Assembly: GCA_036365515.1 (NCBI GenBank)
Contig: CM070877.1
Location: 9,581,101-9,645,100 of the forward strand
Length of the DNA stretch: 64,000 nucleotides
From: Torymus aiolomorphi
Lineage: Eukaryota > Arthropoda > Insecta > Hymenoptera > Torymidae
Direction: 5' to 3'
This document shows, piece by piece, positions 26,260-38,955 of the stretch. Numbering within the stretch: the first letter of the stretch is position 1; the number at the start of each line of letters is the position of its first letter. The position numbers and the translations under genes are program-made. The notes below the pieces were generated by a model that had not been told where the DNA came from, searched no databases, and worked only from the letters and a program-made list of their open reading frames with translations.

Positions 26260-26900
26260 TAATTCTATTAACAGACACACAGATGCAAACTATCTCATCT
26301 ATTTATCAATAAAGCTACTATTTACTAATTACTAAAAAAAAAACCTCACATTAATTAAGCCCACGTGCCCATATATATCCACTCAACAGCTCTATGAAAT
26401 TCTTAATTGCGATTTGTTTGCCCGCGTGCGATATATATACACTCTAGGCAAATACGCGAAGTATAACACGGCCGAGCTCTCACTACACATACATACATCG
26501 TGTGTCCGCGCGATCGACAGTATAATAACAGCTGCGGGGATTTCACGAGAGTGAAAGGGTTAATAACGAGCGCTAACGCGATTCCCTTTGACGGCAAATG
26601 AAGAGCGATGAGGGTTAATCTCGGGGCCTGACTTACGACCGCGCTGGGAAGGGGGGAAATATGAGGGTGTATATATGTACGTGCGTGCGATGGTGTAATG
26701 GGATAGTATTACAGTTATTCGGTGAGTATGGCCGCTCGTCGGTCGACGCGTATAACGTTGTATTCTTCCTGGAAACTCGACCGAGGGGATAGAATGCGCG
26801 AGTTAATCCGCGCTGAGTGAGATTTCTTTTGTGATTTTTGCTATGATTTTTTCGGGGAATGGGAGAATTGGGGAAAGATTTAATTAAGAATCGACGAGTA
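26260..26900. other. Non-coding skew unit
   Basis: C/A-rich at 26260-26420, a short CpG core at 26420-26620 with TATATATA, and a G/T-rich arm at 26640-26880 containing a GGGGGG run. No gene. Confidence 0.5.
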
Positions 26901-26924
26901 TTCTTTTGTCAATGGAACAGATAA

Positions 26925-27163
26925 GTACATGGAGAAAAATTTTGTAGTAAAAATTACTATTTTTCGTAGTAATCGTGGAATATAGACTCATTTTCTTATG
27001 AAAATTACTCCAATTTATAGTAAGAATTAGTACTTATATAGTAAAAATTCGAAATTAATAGCCATTATTACTAGAAATTCGTAGTAATTTTTATGAAAAT
27101 ATGAGTCTGTCCGAATGCTACTATCGAAATAGTAATTTTTTATACAAAATTTTTCTCATGTAC
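26925..27163. mobile_element. MITE-like element with GTACATGAGAAAAATTTTG-type ends
   Basis: The two ends are about 45-base imperfect inverted repeats: GTACATGGAGAAAAATTTTG at left and the complement of GTACATGAGAAAAATTTTG at right, each continuing into a TAGTAAAAATTACTA-like block. Total length is 239 bases with no coding sequence. It belongs with the elements at 12948 and 61716. Confidence 0.7.
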
Positions 27164-27339
27164 GTCTTGGATAAGCAAAACTTTATTAGTAGCTGTTTGA
27201 AAAAATGTTTTTACTAATGCATTTAGTACAAGAAATTATATTTGAAGATATTGGCCGTGCGTTGTACAAAATATTACATTACGAAGCCAATCTTGTTACA
27301 TAACGGTTTGTCAATATCGAATAAAGTTTAAAAAACTCC

Positions 27340-28290
27340 GCTATCGCATTATCTAAACGAGGACATTATTTCTGAAACTCACCATTCTCACTAAACATTC
27401 AAGCTAAATATACGTCTCACAGATTCAAACGCCTTCTGCGATTATTCTACGAAACAATAACCAGAAAATTTCTATGGAACCCCGTAAAACCAAATATCTT
27501 TCCATTACCACACAAACATAACTATAAAATAAAGTAAAATTCTCATTTCCCCCTAAGAAACGACAACTTCCCCCATATAAACTAGACGAGAGTCCCTCTC
27601 GAAACAATGAAAAACTTGAAAATCGAGGAGTTTATAATGCAGTCAGCGCGCGTTAAATCTGCGCGACGCACACAGTTCGCGAGCGCGCGCGCACATTACC
27701 AAGGCAACGCGCTGCCACAGCTGAATCGATAACGTCCGCGCACACTCTCCACGCAGCGGCCGGCGGTGGCGGCGGCACATTTCGCATCAGGATATCCATT
27801 CATCGACTTTTAGCTAATTAAGTAAGTGCGCGCGCCGTAGCTCTCTGACGCTCCTCGACGTTTCAATAACTTTTAAATAGCAGCAGGCGGCAGCGGTGGA
27901 GGTACTATTACTTTCAATCAGCGCTTCATGCAAGGCTGACCAAGCGCGCATTAGCGCGCGCATTATATTTGATCGGGGCGGTGGTGGTGGAGAGAGAGAG
28001 AGAGGGACTCGATTACCGGAGGGGGATCATCTGGAAGTAGCAATACATTGATTTCCGATTGAATACACGGCTATTTATAAAGGCGGCGCATATATATGCT
28101 CTCCCGCATTTCTCTTCATTAATTTTAGTTGTACGCGTGATGTGTTATAACTAAAAATACGGTCTGTTGCTACGTGGTGTTAAGTTGGTATGATTATTGC
28201 GATGAGAAGGAATTAATGAATGCTGGTTGTCGACAATGTTGAGAAAACTATCGTTGGAGCGCTAGAATAACGTTATGGTAATGTTATTGT
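27340..28290. other. Non-coding skew unit, clear
   Basis: The long C/A-rich arm is at 27345-27600. The core at 27620-28090 has CGCGCGCGC and a GA run at 27990-28005. The G/T-rich arm is at 28130-28290. 28291-28560 is an AT-rich spacer. Confidence 0.55.
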
Positions 28291-28559
28291 AATGATTAGT
28301 AAAAAAAAAGTATTGTAGTTATACTTTAACAATATGTCAGTAATATTAAAGCGACGTTGAATGGGAAAACATTACGATAATACCCACAACGATAAACTAT
28401 TTTTTAGATAAGAAGCAACCTTTATTAGAAATAATAATTTTATTACACATATTATACTGTTATTTTCTGTACAAGCATCTTTACGTATATACTACAAGCA
28501 ACGTTACAGAATTAAGCAGTGCCCTACTTAACTTACAATGAAAACTAATTTTACCCTTA

Positions 28560-29210
28560 CAATCAGACTGATTTTTAAGCGGTCTGTATAAACGTTTCTC
28601 TCGATTCACAATTCCAAGACGAAATACATAATCTCCGACGCACTGCGGAGACTAATAACCGTTAGCCTCAATGAGTCAGCGCCTCACAACAAATAAGTCG
28701 TAAGTTACGAGAGTCCGATGGCTGGTGGTCCCTCCGTCTCACAAATTAACCTAATACCTACACACATATAACAGAGAAATCAGGCTTATTAAGAAGAAAA
28801 AAAAGAAGAAAAAAAAAATTCAATATGATGTCTGTTTCTCGCCGTATTGAACGAGAGATACCGGCAAGCGCTATACAGCCGTCGGACCTCGTTCGAGTGA
28901 GTTACGTAATCGCCGATGATTTTTAATCTCTCGGGCGCGTATATATATACGTATAACGAGCGAAGAGTGACTCAATTAGTTACAGACAAATTACGCAAGT
29001 TGCGCGTCTAATCGCTCAAATCCAATTTCTAGATAGTCATGTAACTAACTGTACCCGCTCGGTGGTTTTTACGCTCTCATATATAGAGCGGACCACCGCG
29101 TTTGCTGTGTCTCTATCTAATTACATTTTTCATATTTACGTAAAAGTGACTGACGACTTTGTTAATCGGCTCAAATCACTTGCAATTAATAACTTTTAAT
29201 TAGATTGAAT
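28560..29210. other. Weak skew unit
   Basis: C/A-rich near 28640-28800, mixed core 28840-29110, and little G/T bias after it. This is the least convincing unit. No gene or repeat was recognised. Confidence 0.3.
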
Positions 29211-29219
29211 TTCAGATTT

Positions 29220-30130
29220 TAGATTAAAAGTTGCCCATATCAATTAACATTAATAATATCGTATATACTTTCCTCGATTCAAGAAAAACTGATCATTCGA
29301 ACGATATTAAGCAAAGATTCGTTCCAATTATACCCTCCGATACTTCCCAATTTATCCTCGAAACCACATCGAGCAATCCAAAAAGCCTCACCATAATCAT
29401 ACCACTTAACATTCACAAACTTTCAACGCGCCTATATTTCCCATAGCCGAGCCCTCTCATCTCGGGGGCCCCCTATTATACTCGAAAGACAAATGCTCGG
29501 TCAATTATACAAGCGCAGATGAAAATTTTCCCTCGGCCTTCGGAATCATGGAAAAGCGCTCTCGAAAAACCGTTAAAACGGAGCTGCGGCCGGTCAAATT
29601 TTTCACCATCAGCGCGGGCGAAGATCAATCATCCCTGTAATTAGGCGCTGCAGCAACGCCGCGGCGCCAACGCGCTCTCGAATTTCGTCGCCGGGGCGTG
29701 GCGCGAATACTCCCTTTCGCCTTTGTTTCTCATTTTTTTCCCTCTGTCTCTCTCTCTCCTCTCGTTTCGGAGCGCCCCTGTGCGCTCGGCTTTCCCCCGT
29801 TCCGGAACTTGTTATTCCGATCGGTTCTGCCACGGCTAATTAGCGTGAAACTGCGGGTGTGTGTGTGTGTGTGTGTGTATGAAGGTATAGGTAGGTAGGT
29901 AGGTAGGAAGGTAGATTGTTCGGTTTTTTGGTTAGGGGAGCAGCGGCGGCAGACTTTTTGCCCACTGTGGGCTGGAGCGGAGGTTTTTGGGAAGATCGGA
30001 GATGCGCTGGTGTAGCGGTACGCGCCGATAAGTTTAATTAAGATTTTGGCGTTTTTCGAGCACGGAGAGTGTGTAAACTAATTGATACATGGTTGAATTT
30101 CTTTTCTGTTCTTGCACGTTGACGGGCTGT
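29220..30130. other. Non-coding skew unit
   Basis: C/A-rich at 29290-29480, core 29490-29850 with a CT run at 29746-29760, and G/T-rich 29855-30130 beginning with a GT run (29859-29878) and a GTAG tetranucleotide run (29886-29909). 30131-30400 is AT-rich. Confidence 0.55.
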
Positions 30131-30399
30131 AAAGTTCTCTTAAAGTACTTTTTTTTTCTTTTAACGTAACTAATTTCAAAGTTTTAAAATAAGATGTCTG
30201 TTCTTCACTCTAAGAGTATATATTAAAGTATAAGAATCTGCAGAGAGTATAGGAAATTTTACTGTACGCGTGACTTTCGCAAGAGGAAAAATTCTTAATC
30301 AATTGAAAATTATAAACTCGTTTGTAAAACGAAATTTTTACCGCACAATCGCGCCAGCAATTCGTTATTAAAGTGTCAGAAAAAACACGTGTGTACAGC

Positions 30400-31260
30400 A
30401 TGAAACGGCAATTTCGAATTTTTCCCCACCCGTATCTGCCCCCAGTATGTAAAAATCACTTTCCACGAGAGCAGATAATATGTTTTGACTAGAGCCCGAC
30501 AAATCATTCAATAATTTTTTTTTTTCGCGAACCTCTCCCTCTCTCGACACTCGTATACCGGTATTACACATGCGCTAATCGCTCGACAGCCCTATACATT
30601 GTACGCAAAAATAAATTCTAATCATTTTTAGATTAGCAATATCACGTTCGCTGATGCTTGTTATTAGCACTGTGTTTACCCGAAGATTCTTTCCCGTTCA
30701 ACCGACTATTTTTAACAATCCGTCGCTCCTCTTTGAAATAGCAATCGTACGATATACTCGCCGCCACGCGATATTTTGCCGCAACGTTCTTCGGCAGAGT
30801 ATATAGGCGCGATTCAATAAATACTCGAAGTGAGGGGAGGAATAAGGCCGCGAGAGCGTCGTGTGTATGACGTTAATGCTTGGGGCACGAAAAAAGCGAT
30901 AAGTCATGGCCGATAAGCCCCGGCCGGTAATTAGTCACTGCCAATTAACAGCTGCTCAGACGGAAAACAACTGACTGCATTAATTATGGCCAATGTGTGT
31001 GTGTGTGCATCTTTGCGCGTCTTCTTCTCCTTCTTCTTGCCGGAAGTGCGCTGTGTTACGCTCGCGATTTCGCTGCTGCTCGTGGCTTTTTCCCGCGAGC
31101 GCATAATTAGATGAGCGTAAAAGTGCCGAGAGCGATTACGGAGGCGTTGACCATATTATAACACCTAACGCCACGGTCGCTTGATGTTGATGCAATGTTG
31201 TAGTACGACACGAGCAATAAGTTGTGTATAACATTTTTGGTGGAGTAATATTACTTTGAC
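30400..31260. other. Non-coding skew unit
   Basis: Mild C/A bias at 30410-30600, core 30640-31130 with a GT run at 30995-31007, and G/T-rich near 31180-31260. No gene. Confidence 0.4.
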
Positions 31261-31282
31261 GTTACAATAGTATTGTAATAAC

Positions 31283-31365
31283 ACTAGAACAACAATAATA
31301 TAGCATAACAATAATACTAGAACAATAATAATATAGTATTATAATAATATAGAACAATAATGTAT
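31283..31365 (+). repeat. 33-base tandem repeat, about 2.5 copies
   Basis: Units begin ACTAGAACAA at 31283 and 31316 and ATAGAACAA at 31349, separated by AT-rich AATAAT words. Located in an AT-rich spacer (31261-31500). Confidence 0.6.
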
Positions 31366-31499
31366 ATAGGTTGCTGACTTTAATTATTCAAAAATAAGAT
31401 ATTTGATGAAATATTAATCAAATATATTAACTATAAGAGTATCAGAAGTGCAGGACGCTATAATTGCGGTAAGATCCACGCTATTTCTACACAATATTA

Positions 31500-32940
31500 T
31501 TTTATTCGACGTGTGTCATGGCGAAACAATATATCGAATCAATATTGAATGAAGACCGAACGTCGGTATTGCCCCTCTCCCTCTCTATATACGCTTCCAT
31601 TTTAGTGCTTTGTAGATAAATATTGGAAAATAACTCATTCATCGGCCGATAGCTTTGACGTGCGTTTGCGCGCTTTTGAAAGGAAGCTATATACACACTA
31701 TCGCGTAGCTTCCATGGCTTTCTTTCAATCGCGCTGATTTTCCCTTTCATTCATCCTCTAATTAATAAAGCGCGATTGCCCGCCGCATTTACGCAAAACA
31801 ATTTCAAAGAAAATTCATTTTCTATTATATTAATTATCTATACACACACACACACACACTTCGAATAATTATTCGAATATTTTATAATTAAAATACCAAC
31901 GCGTGGTACATATGATACCCCGCTGCGAAATTTACGCGTTTTTCCGGGAAATTTGTCTAGCAATTAATCAAGCCTTGAGCATCGCGTTTCTTCCATCCAT
32001 CGCCCATTACGAGCTTTTTAACAATAACTCGGCGCAGTGCGTACAGAGTAACGAGACCAGAGCGCGTCTGCAAAAAAATTAATTGGATTTAATGAATTTT
32101 TTGCGCCCCTCCCACCGCCCGCTGCCCGTATTCTCGGAACCAAAGTCGTTACCAGGCTCTATATACACACACACTGAAACGCTAGATATACACGCGCGTA
32201 TATGATTTAGCGGGGGGGGGGGGGGGAGTTCGAAGCGCCCGTCAGCTGCGCGACTTTTTCCCGCCATTAATCCAATTAACATTAAAATGAGCGCCGAGCA
32301 ATTAAAAGCAACAATAATGCCCTATTCGTACGTGTGTATATATATATACACTCGGGGGAAATCGCGACGCTCTAATTAGACGTTATACGCAGTTTTATGC
32401 ATATTCTGAAACACAGCAGCGAATCGCGCCGGAATTCTAATTGCCAACGGCGAGATTTGTCTGCTGCTGCTGCTATGCACGCGGGAATTAATTATATATG
32501 CTCGTTATATATGCATCGTCCGCCGAAAGAGATTGACTGCACTTGAGTGCACGCGTATTGTATTATCGCCCGTCTCCTATATAGATTCGCGCGCGCAATA
32601 TCTTGTTTTCAATTAATTGTCAGTGCCATAGTCCAAATCTCGCGGCGATCGCGCGCTGTGGCGGCCGCACGTTGCGAAATGCGTTTGGAGAGAGAGGGAA
32701 AGAGAGCACACTTTTTTCGCGCTTTCGGTATTTGTGAATCAAATTAGCCGGCGATAGCATCACTGTGCATTGTTGCTGTATTGTTGCATTGTTTATCGGT
32801 CATTAGAGTCATAAGGCGGCGGTTTAATTAATGTGATTTATCCTTTTACGCACCGGTTGATGTTGGAACGGCAGCGGTTGCCATAAGAGAGATGCTGCTA
32901 CTGCTGCTGCTCTGCTTTTTCGTAATCAAATAATTTCATT
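31500..32940. other. Non-coding skew unit, long core
   Basis: A CT run at 31567-31584 and a CA run at 31845-31859 lie left. The core at 32060-32720 has a 15-G run at about 32212-32226 and a GA run near 32690. G/T-rich at 32750-32900. 32941-33680 is an AT-rich spacer without recognised content. Confidence 0.4.
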
Positions 32941-33679
32941 CATATGTTTATTACGCTGCGCGTATTGATAAAGATCATACTTTGGATTTAAATTATGTAT
33001 TTTGAATGCAGATGTAAGAGTTTATCCTCTACTTAAAAAAACGATGACCGGATGTTGTGAAGCACTTAAAGAGTGATTTTGATTGGTCTGTAAAGAATAG
33101 GCGCGAAAATTCGCTACTTCCACTACATTTGAATTTTTCGAAATTGAATTTTTATTCTTAACTATTTAAAACTAAATAATTAAATCAAATTAGAATAAAA
33201 AGATTAATTATGTCATGCTTTGAAAAATGATCTGATTATCCTATCATTTAAACCAATTAAAATGAAATCATAATGAAAAATTATATATCCATAACCTAAA
33301 AAAAAAATAGTATGCGCGCAGCGCGTTTCGATTTTGCTAGTATATTCAATTAATGAGACTAGTGCGCAAATTCTGAGGTTTGTTTAATGCTAATGATTTC
33401 ATTTTAAAATATTGCACGGTTTTTATATTTTAGTTTATGTTGTTCTATACACAGTGATGAACAACTTTCGAAGAATTTCATTTCCATTAATTTTCATTAA
33501 TTTCTTTATAAGGTTATTTTACTTAAATAACGATCGATTTCATGCTTTTTGCACATAACCTATCAGTTGTTATTTCATACCGCGACTTTTCTACATACTT
33601 TGTCATCACTCAATTATACATCTTAAAATATTACTACTCCGATATAGGAGTAATCTTTTCGCGTCTCCCAAGCGGATAA

Positions 33680-34610
33680 GAAAAATGCGGTCAATACTTG
33701 ATATTTTATTTTCAAACCGCTCGGCTTCAAGCTTATATAGTCTTACGGAATGTCGGTTTTTCCAGCTGCAAAGAAAAAAATTAAAGCGCTTACATCACGA
33801 GAGCGAGAGAAAGAGAGAGATTAGCATAATACAAAGTTTGCCGAGGTCCAAAAACAAGCACGAGCGCGCGGCGATAACGAAATAATCCGACTCTCTCCAT
33901 CGATAAAACAGATAACTCGAACACACTCTCTACCCTCTCGCGCGCGCAACATTCTAATTACCGGGTAATGTTAATATTTTGTTTCGAAACAAGACGTAAA
34001 ATCTGGCGGCTCGCGCGCGCTCGCGACTATTGAACGGGTGTACGGCGCGCGGCCGCCTATCTATCGCTGCACGCACACTCTCGCTCTCCCCCCTGTAATC
34101 AACGCCGCCTTATCACACGAAGACTGCTGCTATACTGCTGCTACTGCTTTAATGCGAGCTTTCACGCGAACTTCTGTGTTGCAAAGTAATTACTGTAATC
34201 GAGGAGCACGCGCGCGCGCGCTCGCGGACATCTGCCCCATTTCGAGACAATAAAGCTGCACGCGCGCGTGTAGGAATAAAACGAGCGCGCTAATTAATAA
34301 ACGAGTCGCTCCAACCGCTGATATATTGACTGCTGCGACGGGGTTTCTTTTATTCAATTATGCTGTTACTGGCGAGAGAGAGAGAGGGACGATTGAGATG
34401 TTGGCTTCGAGGAACGAGCGCGGAGCTGTTTATTTCAAGTGGGTATAATGAAGAAAGTCAATTGTAGGGTGTAATGTGAATTAATGGAAGTGTGTATGTA
34501 TGTTTCAATAAATTATATGGTGAGTGAATGGTCGATGTCAATTTTTGTGTGTGGTGCGTACACTCGTGTTCCTCAGTTAGAATCTTTCAAATTTTTTATT
34601 TTTCAGCATT
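33680..34610. other. Non-coding skew unit
   Basis: A/C-rich at 33850-33960; core 33930-34330 with repeated CGCGCGCG; GA run at 34373-34387; G/T-rich 34390-34600. The ORFs here have no domain. Confidence 0.5.
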
Positions 34611-34740
34611 TTTCAGAGTGTTTATTGAATCAAATAAAAAAAATCCTTAGAATTTTCACTTGCGTGTTTCTCTTTATAAGTAAAAGTATGTTTTAGTTTC
34701 AGTACTGCTGAAAATATGATGTTTATGAATAAATGTACTA

Positions 34741-34808
34741 AAGGTTATCGTGTATACCGAGTTATATTATGAATTCATATAATATAACTCGGTATACACG
34801 ATAATCTT
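34741..34808. repeat. 68-base near-perfect hairpin
   Basis: Two 30-base arms, AAGGTTATCGTGTATACCGA and onward, match as inverted copies with one mismatch around an 8-base loop containing GAATTC. It lies alone in an AT-rich spacer (34611-35040). It may be a small foldback element or a cruciform site. Confidence 0.85.
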
Positions 34809-35039
34809 TACATGAGTTTATATAATAATAACATCTTGAAAATTAATATTCATGCTGTACTACCAACACTAAATTAAAAAACTACCTAGATTTATAGAGA
34901 TTTTTGTAATTTATTGCAATTTTCTTCAAAAATCAAAGAAAAACACGAGATTCAACACTAGCTAATTTAAGAAAATTAAATAGCTTCTCTACCATATAAA
35001 AACTATAAAAAAAAGTATCTACTAAACAACTTTTACGAG

Positions 35040-35880
35040 CAGATAATTTTGTTTGCCTCTTAAACGAGGAAATCCCACTCAATATGTTTCCAGCTTATCG
35101 CTCGGACCGTAAGTGTTTTCAATTGCCGTCACACCAAAACAAACTCCACCAACCTCGTATGTTTGTCCACTCCGCGGACCAACAAATCAACAATCGCCTC
35201 GAAAATATTTTCAAAGCCAATAATACTGCGCCGAAGATAAAAAGATTCTCTCCCGAGAAAAAGGGTATACCTGGTGTGCCAGTCTATTATTGTTACCCCG
35301 TGCCGCGCGGTCACCCACCGCAACTAAAACAACCTCCTCGGTCTTTGCAAATTGGATTATGTACCTTGTGCACCCTGGATTACCGAAAAACTTGACTCCC
35401 TTTCTCTCTATGTTCCCCTTCAAAACTCTATAATCCGGCTGTCAAAACGTTGCCACCAGAGAGAGCGAGCTCGATTTCCCGGTATACTACACGAGTATAT
35501 GCAGATGACGCGGGCCGACTGCTCCTGCTGAGAGGAGGGAAGGGGAATCGCCATTAGAGGAATCATTAGCCTGATTAACATTCGGAACGGCGGTGCTCGA
35601 GTAACGAGGGATGGGATGGGATACGGGATGGGATATGGGATGCAGGGAGAAGGAAAGGTCCGGTCAATTAATCTAATCGATTTTATTAAATTCGAGGGCT
35701 ACCGCGTGTGCGCGTGCTACCGGTGGCATGGAGAGTCGATATATATGGCTTCATTAAATTATCTGTTAGGTGTGTGTGTGTGTGTGTGTGTCTTTTGAAT
35801 TTTAAATTTATGGTTACTTTTTCTATTATTTGAAATTTTATTTTTAATCTGGTCCAACTATATCTGTTGTTGCAGAGAGA
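35040..35880. other. Non-coding skew unit, clear
   Basis: The long C/A-rich arm is at 35080-35440 and the short core at 35450-35600. The G/T-rich arm is at 35600-35880, with repeated GATGGGATGGGATACGGGAT words (35608-35645) and a GT run at 35770-35791. ORFs on both strands follow the skewed arm. Confidence 0.55.
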
Positions 35881-36000
35881 AAGTCTGTTATATGAATTAG
35901 TAATCGTTATCATCTGAAAAATCAATATTAAATAAATGTTTAATTAATAATAATCCAGTGTGTGGTTAATCGTATTCACAAGTGTACTTCCCATTGCAGT

Positions 36001-36182
36001 AATTAAAGAAATAATTCAGTCAATTCTGACAAGATCCATTGGGAGCAAGCGTAAAAATTCAAAACTACAAAGGTGTTGGTGTAGTCGAATGCATTCGACT
36101 ATACCAACACCTTTGTAGTTTTCAATTTTTACGCTTGCTCCCGATGGATCTTATCAGAATCGACTGAATTATTTCTTTAATT
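36001..36182. mobile_element. Hairpin element, 91-base arms
   Basis: The arms (36001-36091 and 36092-36182) meet directly at TCGAATGCATTCGA with no loop and differ at only a handful of positions. The ends read AATTAAAGAAATAATTCAGT. The word TTAATTAATAAT occurs on both sides, near 35940 and 36184, possibly as a flanking duplication. There is no coding sequence. A transcript would form a long hairpin RNA. Confidence 0.85.
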
Positions 36183-36519
36183 TAATTAATAATAGTTTCT
36201 GATAAGTAATGATGTTATTTTTCAAATATTTGTTTGTTTTTTCTAGTGCAAATTAATGTTTATGCCTTTTTGTAATTTACTAATAAAGTACAATAATCAT
36301 AATACAGTAGTATAGTATTATTTATAAATGATGCTAGAGAATGACAAATCATGTTATTTTTAAATCTTTTAATGCTTAAATTATTATTTATTTAGTATAT
36401 AGCACTACTAATATTTTATTCAACTACTTGCATAGCAACAATGTCTAATGATTTATCGTATCTTCAACAATCAATTTCTCTGCGACAATTTACTTTTAAT
36501 TTCAGCCATGTAAATCCTA

Positions 36520-37340
36520 ATCATTGACATCAAAATATCACTTGACGAACCTTTCCAGTTCCACAATCCCAAATACAATCTCATAAACACCACCTACAAA
36601 AACAACAACATCCCCCACACATCAACACCCTCCACATTCTCTCTCTCACACATACATACACACACAGAGAGACACATACCCTTATACAACATCGAAAATT
36701 GACTCGGTCGGCCGACAACAGCGAGGGAGAAAATCGAAGAACTCAGTCCCCTCCCCTCTGCCTTTGGCACATCCCATTCGCCTTTGGCGAGAAGAAAAGA
36801 CCCGCTGATAAGACTCCCCTCCTCGCTTTCACACTCTCCACCCTCACGATAAACGACTATGGGGTGTAAATTTCAGCGCTCGTTCGAAATTCAGGACAGG
36901 AAATTAGAGCGAGCGAGCGCTCGAGCGCTGCTCATAGAAATTGCCCGCTAAGTGCGAGATATAGCGCGGCGCGTGTCCTTTGTATAATACGTCGTTGCGC
37001 CCGCGCGAGCGCGGCTATCGCGTATCTCAATCTCCGTAGACGCGGAAACGCGGACGGCTGGCTGACGCGGACGTTTCCTGCATGCGAGGGATGCTGGATA
37101 TATACATTATCGTGTTGCGAATGATCGCTGCGAGCGGATTTTTTAATCTCTCCGCGAGAGAGAGGAAGAGAGATAAGGGCGTAGGGAGCTTTTTTATAAT
37201 GGGGTGGTTGATGTTTGTAAAATGGGGTTATGGTGGGTGTATGAGTTTGTGTATGTGAGATGGATTTATAAAATAGTAGAAATTTTCGTCGTGCAGGTTA
37301 GCAAAATCTACATGAAGAAACGTTACTTCTTTTGGTAAGC
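36520..37340. other. Non-coding skew unit, clear
   Basis: The C/A-rich arm is at 36520-36850. The core at 36860-37140 has GAGCGAGCGAGCGC sequence and a GA run near 37154. The strongly G/T-rich arm is at 37195-37330. No gene. Confidence 0.6.
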
Positions 37341-37703
37341 GTGGGACAGAGTTGCTGTTCACTAAAATTTAGTATTTAAAATAGTAAAAATTACAGAATT
37401 TTTGGTATCTTTTGCTCAGCAAAATGAAATAGTTTTCATTATATTTTCAATAAATGCACTATTTCTAATTTTAAATTTTACAGAATGACTTGTATCCCTC
37501 GCATACAAAAAATATAGTAATTTTCTTGAGCATTTGTTTCCAATTCAACTAAATGTAATATACCTTCACTGAAGTTTAAATAGTATTTCTGTGCTTTTAT
37601 AAACTTATAATACAGTTCATTACATTACAAATGAGCAATGTGAATGTTTCGCGCACTAGTTCAAGAAACATGCACTTTGCGTATGTTATACGCGTGAAAA
37701 GAT

Positions 37704-37909
37704 TTTTTTCAACTCCGTGTGCGAAAATTCTACTTCTCAAGCCTGTTTATAGTGTGCGAAGTGCCCGATTTGCGCATTATGTGGACCAGTGTCAGAAGTG
37801 ATTACTTCGCACACTGGGCCTCAAAACGCGCAAATTGGATACCACGCAGACTATATATGAACAGGCATAAAAGTAGAAAATTACGCACACTGAGTTAAAA
37901 AAAAATAGT
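37704..37909. repeat. Imperfect inverted repeat within a TGCGCAC-rich block
   Basis: The left arm (about 37704-37785) holds AACTCCGTGTGCGAAAATTC. The right arm (about 37825-37909) holds its imperfect complement, ending in ACGCACACTGAGTT. Both also share a CCTGTTTATA-type word. The wider block 37640-38230 is unusually rich in TGCGCAC/GTGCGAA words. It is probably a decayed mobile element. Confidence 0.55.
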
Positions 37910-38231
37910 TTACGATACAAGTGCGCACCTGTGCGTAAATCGACTACTTCGCGCACGAAGCGCGTAATATATACTATTTTTCAACCGAATGTGCGAAATT
38001 CCCTTTTCAGTACTGGTTTTGCGTCCGCGAAGCTCATTTGTTAGAGTGTGTCCGAGAAACGGAGCATGCGCAAATAATTTTACTTCGACCACGATTATTA
38101 TTGTTTGAATTGTGTTATTGACAAATTTACACTTGTCAAGCGCAAAAAAAGCTAATTTCGCTCATCACTCCTTAAAAAAACGTTCAACACGTGTACGCAA
38201 AGCTGGAAAATCATTCACTTTGCGCACTGGT

Positions 38232-38412
38232 ATCAAAATGTACTATACAATATCAAATTTACTCAAAATGTACTATACAATATCAAATTTACTCAAAATG
38301 TACTATACCATATCAAATTTACTCAAAATGTACTATACCATATAAAATTTACTCGAAAAGTACTATATACCATATCAAATTTACTCAAAATGTACTATAC
38401 CTCTTCAAATTT
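38232..38412 (+). repeat. 30-base tandem repeat, six copies
   Basis: The unit is built on TCAAAATGTACTATACAATA followed by TCAAATTTAC. Copies 1-4 are nearly identical, copy 5 carries an insertion and the last is partial. The frame through it (38191-38655) encodes a repeat only because the period is a multiple of three. Unequal exchange is the likely origin. Confidence 0.9.
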
Positions 38413-38429
38413 TTTGATTTTGATTTCGA

Positions 38430-38907
38430 GAAGCAGCAACAACAACGCTTAATTTTTTCCCCAAAATTCCATTCTCCGAAAATCTTTCTAAAACAATACC
38501 ACCATCCTTCCATCCGCAATAATTCAATCACCCTCAAAAAAACCCTCCCCTCATACCCCAAAATTTCGCCGAAACGATATCCTCGCACAAAAAAACCTCT
38601 CTCCACTCGACAATGCACCAGAGCACACCTATTGCTCTTCTCAAATCTGTTTTAAAAACACTTATCTGTCTAAGCGATCAGCCACGTTGCCGAAAAGTCA
38701 CCTTTTCTCCAAAAGAGCCTCTCTTTCTCTCATATACACACATATATACTCACTTACCTACCCGCAGCGAGTGAGCGCGCGTGCGCGTGTCAAATTCAAC
38801 AAACGCGGCAGCGGCAGCGCAGCAGCGGTGGCTCATTGTTCCGCGCCGGTGTCGCTCGTAAAGAATCACGACGGCTGCGCGACCCTCTTTAACGAGCCGC
38901 GACGCTC

Positions 38908-38955
<48 letters not shown>

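Noticed and set aside
38232..38412. CRISPR-like array
   Set aside because: The 30-base units are directly adjacent with no variable spacers, in a eukaryotic genome; an ordinary tandem repeat.
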